NCBI GenBank assembly: GCA_021927905.1
Contig: BLLK01000038.1
Location: forward strand, 434,001-498,000
Source of the DNA: Chaetoceros tenuissimus
Taxonomy: Eukaryota; Bacillariophyta; Thalassiosirophyceae; Chaetocerotales; Chaetocerotaceae
Reading direction: 5' to 3'
DNA: 64,000 bases
Positions 22,341-33,235 of the stretch are shown in pieces (position 1 is the stretch's first letter; each line of letters opens with the position of its first letter). The notes beneath the pieces were generated by a model. It saw only the letters and a list, made by a program, of their open reading frames with translations. It had not been told where the DNA came from and made no database searches. The position numbers and the translations under genes are program-made.

Positions 22341-23534
22341 CTAAGCCTGTTGCCAGTTGGTTCTGTGCTGATGGATTGCAGCGAGAACTTTTGCTCTTGC
22401 AATTTCTTGTGCACGTCTTGCATTTTGAAGCTTGTTTGGTCTGTTGTTCTTCTTGTAACCTTGGCTAGGCTGTGGCTGTCCCCCTTGGTAGTAATTTCCA
22501 TGTTGGTTGTACATTGGGTAGGAATTGTACATGTTCATATTGTATGCCATTGGTGTTGGAGCATGTGCTTGCATTGTCATGTTATATTGAGAATGCACAG
22601 GAGAAAGAGGTACATGGTGCTGTTGTGGAGGAACCATGACAGGTGCTGGCGCTGCATAGTTAGCATTGTTTCCAAATAAGAGGTTGTTACCAGCAGCATT
22701 AGATCCAGTATCACATCTTGTTCTATCTCCTAGAGGAGCACGCACAGATGATGCTGTCTCGCTTCTCATCTCTTGGGGTTGAGAGTTGACTTGTTTTGAT
22801 AAACTAAGCTCCCATTCAGTTCTAGCACTTTTGTAGAGGTCCATGGCAGCGATTGCATCTTCGACAGGAGAATGAGCCTTTCCTACCTCCTGAATGTTCT
22901 TGTGGAGTTTTTCAGAAACCAAATCCCTTAGCTTTCTAGGGCAGAAGATTTGTTCATAGTTCTCCTTATTAATCAATCTCATGAAAGGAGCATATTTGGC
23001 TGTATCTCTGATATCACACCATGGGTGATCAATTCCCATGACTTTAAGGTCATTTTCCAATCCATGCCCGATAAGAATCTTTCCTCTTAATATTTGACTA
23101 ACGAGGATCTGCACTGCATTTAATGACATTGCATAATCCGAATTAATGTGTTCTGCAGTGACTCCTGAAACAAATGTTCTGTAATCAGTCACTTCCTGTT
23201 CCACCTTCACATATGTATCCAACACGATCTCGTTGTTCCAGTTGACAATTGAAACACGGGCAAGTGCAGAATCCAAACCTTCTGGTCCAACACCTACCAT
23301 CTCGCAATCTACCGCAAAGTACATATCCTTCTTTCCCATTGGAGCGTCGTGTGGTTTTGTTGAGTAATGTTTTGGACCAGTGTATGGACGATTAAACTTC
23401 CCAACCTTGGGTGTTCTTGATGAACGCACAGTGCTACTGCAATCTGATGATGAAGACACAGTTATATCAGTGGCCGAGCAACTATCATCATAACTATTAG
23501 ATTGGCTGTAGTAATGACTATTTGCTTTGTTCAT
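22341..23534 (-). CDS. REX4-type RNA exonuclease (DEDDh family)
   Basis: Intronless frame of 397 residues, ATG at 23534. The exonuclease core carries the DEDDh residues: MYFAVDCEMVGVGPEG (Asp, Glu), GHGLENDLKVM (Asp) and GKAHSPVEDAIAAMDLY (His, Asp). Also typical of the REXO4/ISG20 group are ALARVSIVNWN, DTYVKVEQEVTDYRT, VSGVTAEHI and DIRDTAKYAPFM. Yeast Rex4 acts in pre-rRNA processing; the exact substrate here is unknown. The N-terminal ~65 residues are Ser-rich; the C-terminal ~150 are Pro/Gln/Asn/Tyr-rich and low in complexity, unlike most family members, and may drive RNA or protein association. Confidence 0.88.
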   Translation of the reverse strand: MNKANSHYYSQSNSYDDSCSATDITVSSSSDCSSTVRSSRTPKVGKFNRPYTGPKHYSTKPHDAPMGKKDMYFAVDCEMVGVGPEGLDSALARVSIVNWNNEIVLDTYVKVEQEVTDYRTFVSGVTAEHINSDYAMSLNAVQILVSQILRGKILIGHGLENDLKVMGIDHPWCDIRDTAKYAPFMRLINKENYEQIFCPRKLRDLVSEKLHKNIQEVGKAHSPVEDAIAAMDLYKSARTEWELSLSKQVNSQPQEMRSETASSVRAPLGDRTRCDTGSNAAGNNLLFGNNANYAAPAPVMVPPQQHHVPLSPVHSQYNMTMQAHAPTPMAYNMNMYNSYPMYNQHGNYYQGGQPQPSQGYKKNNRPNKLQNARRAQEIARAKVLAAIHQHRTNWQQA

Positions 23535-23591
23535 CTTTCTGGATGATCTGTTGTTTGATGATTTGGAATGGTTGGAATACTGTAATGGGAA

Positions 23592-23741
23592 GAAGAATGA
23601 GGTGAGTGTCTTGTGTTCGTTTTCGTATGTGTGAGTGTGGAACTTCTAGGAACCACTTGGACCCTTGAAGAATGAGGTGAGTGTCTTGTGTTCGTTTTCG
23701 TATGTGTGAGTGTGGAACTTCTAGGAACCACTTGGACCCTT
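23592..23741. repeat. 75-bp tandem duplication upstream of the exonuclease start
   Basis: Two adjacent, near-identical ~75-bp copies begin with GAAGAATGAGGTGAGTGTCT and end with ...CTTGGACCCTT. Antisense translation gives the same peptide in both copies in one frame, so the period is a multiple of three. They lie just upstream of the REX4-type ATG (23534), so in the 5' UTR or promoter. Confidence 0.85.
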
Positions 23742-24941
23742 TCCCGCGAGAATTTTCACCATCTTTTCTATATCATGTAAATGTGGAATATTTCGATAAT
23801 TTTCTCAATTCAACCAAGCAAAAGCTATCCAAGCAACTTACATTATAAGTTTGATAGTACATGGTTGATTGAAGATTTGTTTTTATGAATTGAGCAAGAT
23901 TTTCAAATTCAGTCAAGTTGATTTTATGAAATGATCATCATGAGAATTCTCTCTTTAACTCACCGTAGATTCCTTGCTTGGTGCACTCCGAGAGCACCGT
24001 GTTTATGGAAATAACTTCTTTCTTTGTCTTGAGAGAGCTTTTGTCAAAGCTCAAGAGATGATGAAGGTGGGTTATTGATCTAATGTGTTCGCTTGAGGCC
24101 ATTTACGGTTGATGACAAACGCAAATTCTACCAAAATAGAGCAATTTTCCGTGACCGATGAGTCTATCCAAGAGAAATAGGCTCGATTTCCACGATTGGA
24201 CACTATTCTTTGAGTAAGAAGCGAGCGTTGAGTATCAAAAATTTTGGGCTAAAAGAAACGTCATTTAACGGTATGTTCCCTCTCACATATTGAAAAAGAC
24301 ATGTTTGGCTTCTCTGTTTCACCATACACTCCGACCATCACTCCTTCGTCACGAATGGAAGGTGAGTGTAGGAATTCCAGTCTGTTCTTTGGAATAGAGA
24401 TCTGAGTCGTACATGAAAAGAGAGGTATGAGATAATTGTTTGAAACATGAAAGATGCGCAGATACTCCAATGCGATTGAATGAAGGGTAAAGTGAGTTGA
24501 GATATTGTACCAGAGTCCGAGAACACGACATCCCATTATATCAGTCTGTATTCATTTCCATTGCATAAGGAAAAGTTTTCATGTAGATTTTTTTATAAGT
24601 TTTGAGAGCTAGAGGCTAGAGCACTACGTGGTTCTCTTACACGAAATCCTGATATCCAAAATTGAAAATTATTGATTCTCTTTCTTTTGAATCTATCTTT
24701 TTGTTTGTATTTATAGTATTTAGCATTCTGTAACTATGTTTTCATCGAGTAGTTGTAGTACTTATAGATGTATGCAAAATTTGATGAGCTATGAGCTATG
24801 AGTCGTCTCTTTTCGATTGTAAGAAGTCGTGAAAGAGAAGTACATTGTCGTGATAGCAGTACAATCAAAGACAAAGAAGAAGAATATATCATTTGTATGC
24901 TTGTTACAGAGCCATACTAATAAGAAATAAAGGCACTATGG
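23742..24941. other. Intergenic, 1.2 kb
   Basis: Upstream region of the exonuclease gene and 3' side of the C2/EF-hand gene. Overlapping minus-strand frames at 24261-24536 lack any motif. No RNA gene seen. Confidence 0.4.
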
Positions 24942-27119
24942 TTAAAAGTCTACTTTTGTTTTTCCTTTCTTTTCAGAAATGTGCTTTGGAAACAACAGAT
25001 TTGGAAATTTCGAAGCAGCATCAATGAGATCATCGAGGCAAAGTCTACCACTACAATTCTTGTCAACAAATTTCAATATTGTTTTTACTTTTCCTTCAAC
25101 TGTAGCAATACTTTTCAAATGATTAGCAGCTAAAATGAAATCTAGACTCGCAGTAGAAATGACTCCTTTCCTCTCTGTATCATAAAGTCTTAGCATTATA
25201 GAGCATCTCTCGTGGGTGCTTAAAAATAAAGCAAAATTGGCAAAACCTAGTACTACATCTCTTGTATCAATGGTTGCTGCGCCATCTTTGGCATAAAGTT
25301 GAAACAATGTTCTACTTTCGCCAGTGTCCTCAAGGCAAAAATCTTGGCACAATGTGGTATAGTCTGATGTGAAAGCATCGTCGACATTACTCTTTCCATC
25401 TGATAAAATTGTATTTCTTCGAAGTTCGAGGGATTCAACTACGTTATTGATGACGTTCTTGTCGATGGTGCGCTGAATAAACTTTGGAAGAAGTTCACAA
25501 AGTTGTTCATAACGAGGATCCATGGAAACAGTCTTGGAAACAGACAATGTTGACTTGTTTTCCCCAAAGTTCTCAGTTTTAGCCATGTGGGTAAATTGAG
25601 ACAAGCTAACTTGGCCATCTCCATTTGTATCCAATATATGAATCATTGCATCCACCTCCTCTGCAGTGATCAGTTCGCCTGAACATATGAGAACATGACG
25701 CAGTTCTTGAGCAGAAATATATCCATTCTTGTCGAGATCGATAAAAGAAAAGGCATCTTTAATTTCTTCATCAGTGAACACTCTATTGATGCTTGACGAA
25801 GTTTCACTACCCTTCTTCACAACATTTTGTGCAAAAGGGAATCTTTTACCTTCGTGTAAAAGAGATTCTCCTACTTTTGCTGGAGTTGGATGGAACTTGG
25901 GAAAGAATAAATCGTTATTATCAAAGGAGAGGTCCAACGTGATTGTACCAGTCTCAGTAAGGCTGCCAACATCATTTTCGGTAGCGATATTTGAGGACAA
26001 TGTATATTGTCCTTTACTATAGAGAGGAAGAAGACTTGCTTCCCCTTTGCCAATAACATCCTGCTGATTGCCCAGGGCGTCGAGGCTTACCAACTCCATT
26101 TCAAGGGTGTCGTGGTCAACAATTGGCAAGATGAGTTTGTCTGACCAAACAACATCACTTCCTGGAAAGTCCATACGGAGGATAGATGTGCATACAACTT
26201 CTTTGGATGCGTGTCCTCTGTTGGTAGATAATTTGATTTGCAATCCACAAGTATTAGGAATAGTTAGAGTAGTCACCAAAGAGGCTTTGATTTTTTCCAC
26301 CTGAATATAGGCAGCTTGGTAGAAAGCAATGCTGAGTTTTGCTGAAACCTCATTTTCACCTTTACCTGGAACACTAATTTCGACAATTGCCTCTTCTTCG
26401 TCATCTACATCATGGAACTTTGAAAGCAAGGGTAGCAATGGAATGATCTTGATTTGTCCAAGCACTGATGATTCAACCCGCAAATTTTCATACCAATTGT
26501 TTCTACTGATTGGGAACATGGCAATATTGTCCGTCGTTCTCAATGTACCAAGAACAAGAGTCAATGAGTTTTCCATACTTTTGCAAGACACTTTTAGTAT
26601 CCCCTCCTTTACTAGATTGAATTCAAACGAAAGAGTGATGGAGGCTTGAGATTTTTTCCCGTATATTTGCAAAGGAAATGTTTCACTCTGTCTTTGACCT
26701 CCACGGAAAAATCTCGTTGCTGAGATTGTAACTTCTCCCACTACATTCTTTCTTAGATTTTGAGTATCCAACACTTCAATCTTGAGTTTTACATCGTTTG
26801 AAACTACCAAATCTTTCGGATCTGGAATATTGAAGTGAATCGATTCATCACCAAAAGAAGGATTCTCATCTGAATCCAGTAGAGTCGATGTTTCTTCAAC
26901 AGGACCATTGGGACAGAGGTATGTGAACCGTACACTGGGGTGAAATGCTTGCGGATCAACCTTTTGAAAGCCGTGATCTAACCGAATATTACTTCCATGA
27001 ATTCGAGATATAACCAATTGCCCTGGCTGAAGAACATTTTGTAAAACATGTTCTGACAAATCATCTGGAGGGTATGTGGGAGGTGAGATTCGACCGTCCA
27101 GTTGATTTAATGTTGACAT
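24942..27119 (-). CDS. C2-like and EF-hand calcium-binding protein
   Basis: Frame of 725 residues from the ATG at 27119 (MSTLNQLDGRISPP). I prefer it to the upstream frame start because the preceding sequence looks like a 5' UTR intron (donor GTAATT at ~27181, acceptor TTTCCTTTCAG just before the start). The N-terminal ~450 residues are beta-rich with C2-like blocks (DVKLKIEVLDTQNLRKNVVG, KLILPIVDHDTLEMELVSLD). A first EF-hand pair follows: FIDLDKNGYISAQEL is canonical; ILDTNGDGQVSLSQF has Gln at loop position 12 instead of Glu. A second, weaker pair lies at the C-terminus (LYDTERKGVISTASL; FVDKNCSGRLCLDDL). A calcium-responsive membrane-associated role is inferred. Confidence 0.75.
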   Translation of the reverse strand: MSTLNQLDGRISPPTYPPDDLSEHVLQNVLQPGQLVISRIHGSNIRLDHGFQKVDPQAFHPSVRFTYLCPNGPVEETSTLLDSDENPSFGDESIHFNIPDPKDLVVSNDVKLKIEVLDTQNLRKNVVGEVTISATRFFRGGQRQSETFPLQIYGKKSQASITLSFEFNLVKEGILKVSCKSMENSLTLVLGTLRTTDNIAMFPISRNNWYENLRVESSVLGQIKIIPLLPLLSKFHDVDDEEEAIVEISVPGKGENEVSAKLSIAFYQAAYIQVEKIKASLVTTLTIPNTCGLQIKLSTNRGHASKEVVCTSILRMDFPGSDVVWSDKLILPIVDHDTLEMELVSLDALGNQQDVIGKGEASLLPLYSKGQYTLSSNIATENDVGSLTETGTITLDLSFDNNDLFFPKFHPTPAKVGESLLHEGKRFPFAQNVVKKGSETSSSINRVFTDEEIKDAFSFIDLDKNGYISAQELRHVLICSGELITAEEVDAMIHILDTNGDGQVSLSQFTHMAKTENFGENKSTLSVSKTVSMDPRYEQLCELLPKFIQRTIDKNVINNVVESLELRRNTILSDGKSNVDDAFTSDYTTLCQDFCLEDTGESRTLFQLYAKDGAATIDTRDVVLGFANFALFLSTHERCSIMLRLYDTERKGVISTASLDFILAANHLKSIATVEGKVKTILKFVDKNCSGRLCLDDLIDAASKFPNLLFPKHISEKKGKTKVDF

Positions 27120-27423
27120 TGCCTCTGAAAGGAAACTAAAAGGAATTCGTAGAGAGAAAGTAGAGGAATAAGAAATCAATTACCAAGGCTTTAGAATTCA
27201 ATAGGAGAGCATTTAGTGGATTCTTCTTCTGAAGGCTTTTCTTTTTCGTTCCAGAATTTCTTTTCCTACAATTTTTCAAAATGGAATTTGAAATTTTGTG
27301 AATGGTGTCACCTGTAACACTTTACTTTTTGTTTCGCAACAAAAAAAGCAAGACACTTCCACCTCTTGCTCTTCTACACACCCAAGCCCTCTCTCTTTAA
27401 TTCGAGTATTTAAGCTGAATCAA

Positions 27424-30400
27424 ATGAGTAACGATATCGTTGATCTCACCAAGATGGATTCATCTGTTGCCGCTAACGTTGATGATAGCATCCCATTCAA
27501 ACTACCTACCCTGGAGGAAATCCAAATCCCTTCTACTTTGGGAGCCTCAGCCTCTGACCTTTCATGTCCAACGTTGATGCAAAAAGAGAATTCAAACTCT
27601 GATCTCTCCACTGACGACATGAAGACTGAAAAAGTTGATGAAGTACCTTCGATTCAATCTGATACAGCTGTAATAGCTGCAGCTCAGCTTGCGTCATCTA
27701 CTCAAGGTGTGCAGCAAGTTGCTGCTCAGAATCTTTCAGTTCCATTCAACATACCTAATATTGTTCAAGTAGGTGAAAACAGTTGGATGTGTAACATTTG
27801 CAAGCAGGTGACTTTTCCCACTGTGATGGAGGCGTGTATGCACGAAATGGTTTGCAAAACTTCCCATGGTGCCAACTTTGGATTTGCCCACTCTTCGCAA
27901 ATGGCTTTTCAGATTCCCACCCTCTTTTCTTCTCCAAACTTGACTGGTCAAGTATCTTCTGTGCAACATACACATACTCAATCGAATTCTGAAAAGAAGA
28001 GAGCTGCAAGACCAAAGCTTCCAACTAGAAAGTCGATGGACGCAAAAAGTGCTGTTGGTGCCAATGGTGCAAACGCTCTCAATTTTCCCTTGGCAGTGGA
28101 CATGATTTCACCAAGCCTGGTACCGATGCTTCCATCTAACATGGGGATGTTACCAAATAATTTGAGTGCAGCGAATGATTCTCATTCGACAGCTTTGTTG
28201 TGTCAACCTGTAGCAGATTCGATTCAAACGAATGATGTTTCCCTTGCAAATAAAGAAAAAATGCTTTCCGAAAACAGCATTGAGTCTAATGGTACCGAGG
28301 AAACTGAGGCTGCAGTGGATGGACAAGGCAGTAATGATGTCGAGATGGAGTCACCAGAAGCAGTAAGAAATGAACGTACCAATGAGGAAAAAGAGAAGGA
28401 TGGTGTAATTTCCATGACTACAACAAATCAAGAAGTACTTTCTGATTACAATAAAATTCTCGTTGAGAACATTGGTGAGTCTTTTTAGAATTTTATCTTT
28501 TACTTACTGTCCAACAACAATCTAACTTTCTTTTAGAATTCTTTCAAGTGCCAGTGGGATATGATGTAGAAGGAGATATGCCTCCAACGAAAGTTGGTCT
28601 TCGCTGTGTCCATTGCTGCAACACTGGACAACACATTACAGCAGCTTCCTTCTTTCCAAGCTCCATCAATTCCATTTCTTCAGGAATTGGAACCATTGGA
28701 TCTCGTCACTTCATTGGTGGCAAGTGCACTTTTATTCCTCGTTCAACTGTCTCCATGTTGTCAAATGCGAAGAAAATATCCCAACAACAGACTCGTACAG
28801 CGAAAAGAATTGGACTTGATGGATATTGCAAAGAGTTTGCAAAGAATAATGGAATTTGCAATCGATCTGATGGAGGGATTTATTGTAAAGGCGAAAAGGG
28901 ACTCAAGAATGTGGAAAGTTCAGTCACTTTGTCCAATCCTGAAGAAAGTACACAAAAGAAGAAGTCCGCTTCTTCAAAGAGAAAATCTTCCGAGGTTTCA
29001 AGTACTACTGCCACTACAAAGTCTTCTGTTTCCTCAAACGAGTCTGCTCCTCAAAAGATTGATAGAAATGATCCTTCGGCGTTTGTAGGAGGAGATATTG
29101 AGTACTTTTGGGAGTGCAAACATTGCAGAGTTCTTCCACACCAATGGAGAGCTTCAGGTTCAGTTGTATTTTGTGCATCTCAACCAACAATGGAACTAGT
29201 TGGCAAACATCTCAGTGCATGCCAAGGAAACAAGCCCTTGTGTATTCCACGTGATGCGTCTATGAAAGTCAAAACAAGCAAGTCTGACATAATTGGTCAA
29301 GAAGGGGAAGAGAAACTCAGTGTCGTAGTCCAATGGGAAAGCAGTGGTAGGAAGAAGACTCGAACCAAACGTCGCCATTCCATATCTTCCAAAGAAGGGA
29401 GAGCCAAAAAGAAATTGAAGAAATCCTCAAGTAATTCTACACAACCATCTATTCCACCTACCAATGTCAAGACCGGCATCGAAGAGGAGGCACTCGTTTC
29501 TCAAGATTCCAAGTCCATGACTACCGACTTTGTTTACTTGACCATTCAGCAATTGAGGAAGTGTTATCTCACAAAGGCGGGTGGAAGTAGAGGAAATTGC
29601 CCGGTAGGCTATCCTGGCATTGCATGGTAAGTTTGGGTTTTTCTCTCTTGTGCTGTCATATTTGGATGTGAAAAGCTTATACTTGAATCTATTTCATTCT
29701 CTATACTACAGTATGCACTGTTCAGGGACAAAATCTGAGAGACGATTCTTTTATACTTCTTCTGAGCATTTGAGAAATTCATTTTCTCATATCCCGACAC
29801 ATGTTGTAAACTGTGCTCACTGTCCCCAAGAAATCAAAGACCAGCTTGAGCAATTTAAACAAATTCGCAACAGTCAAAAGTTGCAACTCAAGGCTGGTGA
29901 TCACAAAGCCTTCATCGAGAAAGTATGGACATCCCTCCATGGTGAAGGAGGAGGAGTTGTTCCTTCTCCAGACGAGGATTCAGATGAAGATGAGCAAGAG
30001 AATGAAGTTATCACGAGTACTATAGCTGACATTCCGACTGTATGTGACGATGATAGCATTGCTTCGGTAGAAGATGAGGCTTTGAATGATGACTTTGTTA
30101 TTGAAGCTATTGATGGCAAGCATCTTGATGGGCGTCCATATAGTTCTGATATATCTTCTTCCATAATTCTGAATGGGAACGACAAGCGCTTGACTTCTAA
30201 CTTTTGCTTCTTATCTCTGCTTCAATTGATGCCTAAGCAAATCATTCTAGAAAAGGACGAATCAAACAAAGTAGAAGAGGATGTTCAAGGTTGCGGACAA
30301 GAAGCGACAGTGCTTCAAGAGAATTTTGAGGGTGAGGCTACTAAGCAAAAGTCCAAAGATGAAATCTCAAGCAAAGAGCCAAGCGATATCTTAGGAAGGA

Positions 30401-31288
30401 GCGCGAATGAACAATATCTATTGAAAGAGTGCTCGGAAATGTCGGATACCAAAGCAGAAGAACTTTCTCTGGATGTTGGGAAAGCTAATGATGACGTAGA
30501 TGAGAAGCTTCCTTCAGATACCAAAGAAGACACAACTACAAAGCTAACCACACTTGTTTGTAAATACTGCGACGAAGATTTCGACCTACATTCTTCCGAG
30601 TGCCTTCGAAAAGCATTTCCTCTTATCCCAAATCACCTAATGTCTTGCGATAAATGTCCAAAGGAGGTCAAAGAGAAGCTCACATCTTTGAAAGCATTTC
30701 GACCTGTACAAGAAGCATTGCTACCAAAAGGATCACACAAGAGATTAATGACAAATGTATGGAATCGTATTGAGCGTCATTTTGTAGAACCTAATCCAAA
30801 CCAGTCCATGCTGACAGAGGTCTATGATTTCTCTGACACAGAGTTGCTAGTCGAGACTGACCAAACATTATGCTCAGAATTCACATTCTATGCCATGGAT
30901 CAAATGGTAAAGACCATAAACGACACAAATGGTGGAAACAGGTCTAGTGAGTATTTATTTATGAGTCTGAAACTTTTCTTTATCATCATGACTATACTTA
31001 ACATCTTCATCTCTCTATAAAAAAGTGTTCCCTCATGGATTTGCAGGACTTGTATGCTCTCATTGCAATGGAACACAAAATGCTCGAAAGTTCTTTTATC
31101 GTACTGGCGAAATCCTTGCCGGTAACTACTCTCATATTCCAAACCATCTATTGAAGTGTCGTCATGTTCCTGCCGAAGTGAAGCGTACTCTCTCCGATAA
31201 GAAGACTCGCCATCAGCAGCAAAAGTCTCGTCTAGGTAGAGGCGACCAAAGAAATTTCTTCGAGAAAGTGTTTGCACGTCTCCAGTAA
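27424..31288 (+). CDS. Multi-zinc-finger protein with repeated 'SHIPxHxxxC' domains
   Basis: Four exons, 27424-28474, 28537-29626, 29712-30946 and 31026-31288, joined by in-phase GT-AG introns of 62, 85 and 79 bp; about 1212 residues. I do not recognise a named family, but a Cys/His module recurs: MHCSGTKSERRFFYTSSEHL with FSHIPTHVVNC; CKYCDEDFDLHSSECLRKAF with LIPNHLMSC; CSHCNGTQNARKFFYRTGEI with YSHIPNHLLKC. Each is followed by P-x-E(I/V)K and a basic 'kq..L..G....F..KVW' tail. Exon 1 has a further CNICK...HEMVC finger and exon 2 a CKHC...HLSAC finger. Acidic Ser-rich linkers separate the modules. It may act in DNA or chromatin binding (inference). The 3' end is uncertain: a CA|GTAAGT donor at 31285 could splice to a short exon ending at 31373. 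Confidence 0.75.
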
Positions 31289-31381
31289 GTAATGGTTGGG
31301 CTCATCTTTTCTTTTTCACTGACAAGAGCGAGCTTATACTAACAGCAATCTTTTATCAAGTCAAAGTGGCTGAATCCTTGC

Positions 31382-31567
31382 ATGATAGATTTATTAGAGA
31401 GTGCAGCAATCCAGTGCGTGGTAGATCTTTCCGCATTGGTAGATATTGAAGGGCAGCTCTATGGAGTCTTTTGTCTGGTGTTTCTCGCTTCCAACCCAAA
31501 GGTTCAGGTAGACCTAGTTAACAGGGGTGTGGTAAAGTCTCTTGTCTCTATGATGTCAAGATCTTGA
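31382..31567 (+). pseudogene. Fragment resembling an armadillo (ARM) repeat
   Basis: A 61-codon frame reads ...AIQCVVDLSALVDIEGQLYG and LASNPKVQVDLVNRGVVKSL, matching the pattern of an ARM repeat (small helix, 'Asn-Pro-x-x-Gln', 'Gly-Val-Val-x-x-Leu-Val'). It has no flanking repeats and stops at 31565-31567. It looks like a relic of a longer gene, lying between the zinc-finger gene and the 5S array. A hairpin, GAGACCA-N6-TGGTCTC, follows at 31584-31603. Confidence 0.4.
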
Positions 31568-31687
31568 TTGCGCAAGGAAGTATGAGACCAGTCTTGTGGT
31601 CTCAAAATTCGCCAAAAACTTATCGTCAAGAAAGTAAGATTGGCACTGGAGTGTTCAATAAAACTAAAATAATTTACTTTAGTTCTT

Positions 31688-32274
31688 TCACTTTTCTCTA
31701 TAATATCTTTCAATACTGTATTCAACACCAGCCATAGTCAACCGGATAGTCCCTGCGCCTTTGATATTGTTTCTCTTTGAGAAGCAGTGTGTCAAAAAAT
31801 GGTACAATGAGTACGATGTTGTTTCAGTATATTCCTTTCCAAAATCACTCTGAACAACCTGCTTCTGTGTGCAGCCTTCCAATACAATTTGATAAGTATC
31901 AAGGTTTGTTACTCTAAAGTGATATACTGCTCTTGCATTACTCATTGCAAGACGAGTCACTGGCGTTCTTTTGCGACTATCTTCTGACATTAGCCTCCAT
32001 CGTTGCTTTTGCCCCCTACTGAGTCTCCGTTTCACTTCTTCCCTTTGAGCTTCAGTGAAAAGTGTCATTGACAATGCATCAAGGATCATATACATTGCTG
32101 CTCTATAATGTCCCACATCGAAATCTTCCGAACAAAAGTTACGATCCACACAAAGTAGGAACCTTCCATAGACCATATCTCCTGTGATTCCATCATCCAA
32201 AATACCTGGTCACACATTGCAGTACGTAGTGCATGTATGGTCATTTCCAGTTGGTTTCATTGTCTTTGCGGTCC
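31688..32274 (-). pseudogene. Truncated gene fragment with in-frame TGA, next to the 5S array
   Basis: A frame open from 32274 to the stop at 31688 is broken only by a TGA at 32212-32210. Upstream of the TGA it reads TMKPTGNDHTCTTYCNV and downstream PGILDDGITGDMVYGRFLLC, both with normal protein character. A good splice acceptor (TCATTTTCAG) precedes it at 32275. The next upstream DNA (on the minus strand) is the 5S array, so any earlier exons are missing. The C-terminal part (LEGCTQKQVVQSDFGKEYTE, LTMAGVEYSIERYYREK) is not a family I know. Best read as a relic whose 5' part was lost or displaced; a TGG-to-TGA change is the simplest cause of the stop. Confidence 0.5.
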
Positions 32275-32660
32275 CTGAAAATGACTGTTCAATAAGAAAA
32301 GATCTATGCATGCAACAAAAGAATATCTTCTTTATCAGAAGAGAAATTGCATAAAATCGACTCATGCAGCTATCATACATTACGGTAGGATGGATGGGTC
32401 GTTTTGACGGTTTTCGATCGTAACTTTGACATCGTAGCTGGATTGGGCTTGTTGATAAGCATAAATGTAAAGATAATAGTGACTATTGAGATTGATTGTT
32501 GTAATGTATGTATGTATGTATTTATGGAATTGCTTGTTTTATGAAGTAAGAGTGATAGTGGTAGGTGCGATAGGGTGTCATTGTTTGTGAAAAGAGTAGG
32601 ATCGTAAGTTGTATGATAATAGTGATAGTCTTCATAGGAGCAAGTAAGGGCGTTGATAGC

Positions 32661-32778
32661 AGGAACGACCATACAATCATGAGAACACCGATACCCGTCT
32701 GCTCATCGAAGTTAAGCATGATCTGGTCGAGGTAGTACTACGGTGGGGGACCACGTTGGAATTCTCGATGTTGTTCTT
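32661..32778 (+). rRNA. 5S rRNA gene, copy 1
   Basis: 118 nt starting AGGAACGACCATACAATCAT and ending GATGTTGTTCTT. The 5' AGGAAC pairs with the 3' GTTCTT (helix I). Conserved 5S blocks are present: ACCATAC, GAACACC, CGAAGTTAAGC (A-box region), TAGTACTACGGTGGGGGACC (loop E and C-box). T-runs for Pol III termination follow (CCTTTTGCTTTTT). Ends are set by helix I and may be off by 1-2 nt. Confidence 0.93.
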
Positions 32779-33052
32779 AAAATTTCCTTTTGCTTTTTCC
32801 ACAAGCAACCTACGATGATGTTTCTTTATGTATTTTATAGTAGATACTATTAGATTCAACTCACATTGATCGGCACTGATCAATATGCTTTTCATATATA
32901 TATTTGCGCATGTTTCGACTGACACATATTTTTCCACTTTGAAAAGGGGTGAAAACAGACCCATCAACTAAGGAAGAGCGGCTAACATCGAAACAGACAT
33001 TGGAAACAGAAACAATCAACAAAGAAGTAAAAATGAGCAAGTTCACAATAGG

Positions 33053-33086
33053 GTAGGAAAGAGAGCTGAAGCTTCATCTTTCCTAC
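33053..33086. repeat. Conserved hairpin in the 5S spacer (1)
   Basis: GTAGGAAAGA at 33053-33062 pairs perfectly with TCTTTCCTAC at 33077-33086; the loop itself contains the palindrome TGAAGCTTCA. The stem is kept in all five complete spacers; only one unit has a loop change. Confidence 0.7.
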
Positions 33087-33235
33087 GAACTTCTCTCTGT
33101 AACATTTGGTAGACTTGTCTCGACGCATATTCATATTTTCGTACGTATCGTGTATGAAATTTTTGCATACTACGTAGATAATGCCGATAATTTGAAGCAT
33201 ACCTTCTACTCGTAGGTACCATCATGTAGACTAAA

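Noticed and set aside
31285-31373. Extra last exon of the zinc-finger gene
   Set aside because: Possible donor (CA|GTAAGT) and acceptors exist and add only a few residues; I cannot choose between this and the plain TAA, so kept as a note only.
32811-32885. C/D-box snoRNA in the 5S spacer (ATGATGT ... CTGA)
   Set aside because: No terminal stem, and the C-box is changed to ATGATAT in units 2 and 5.
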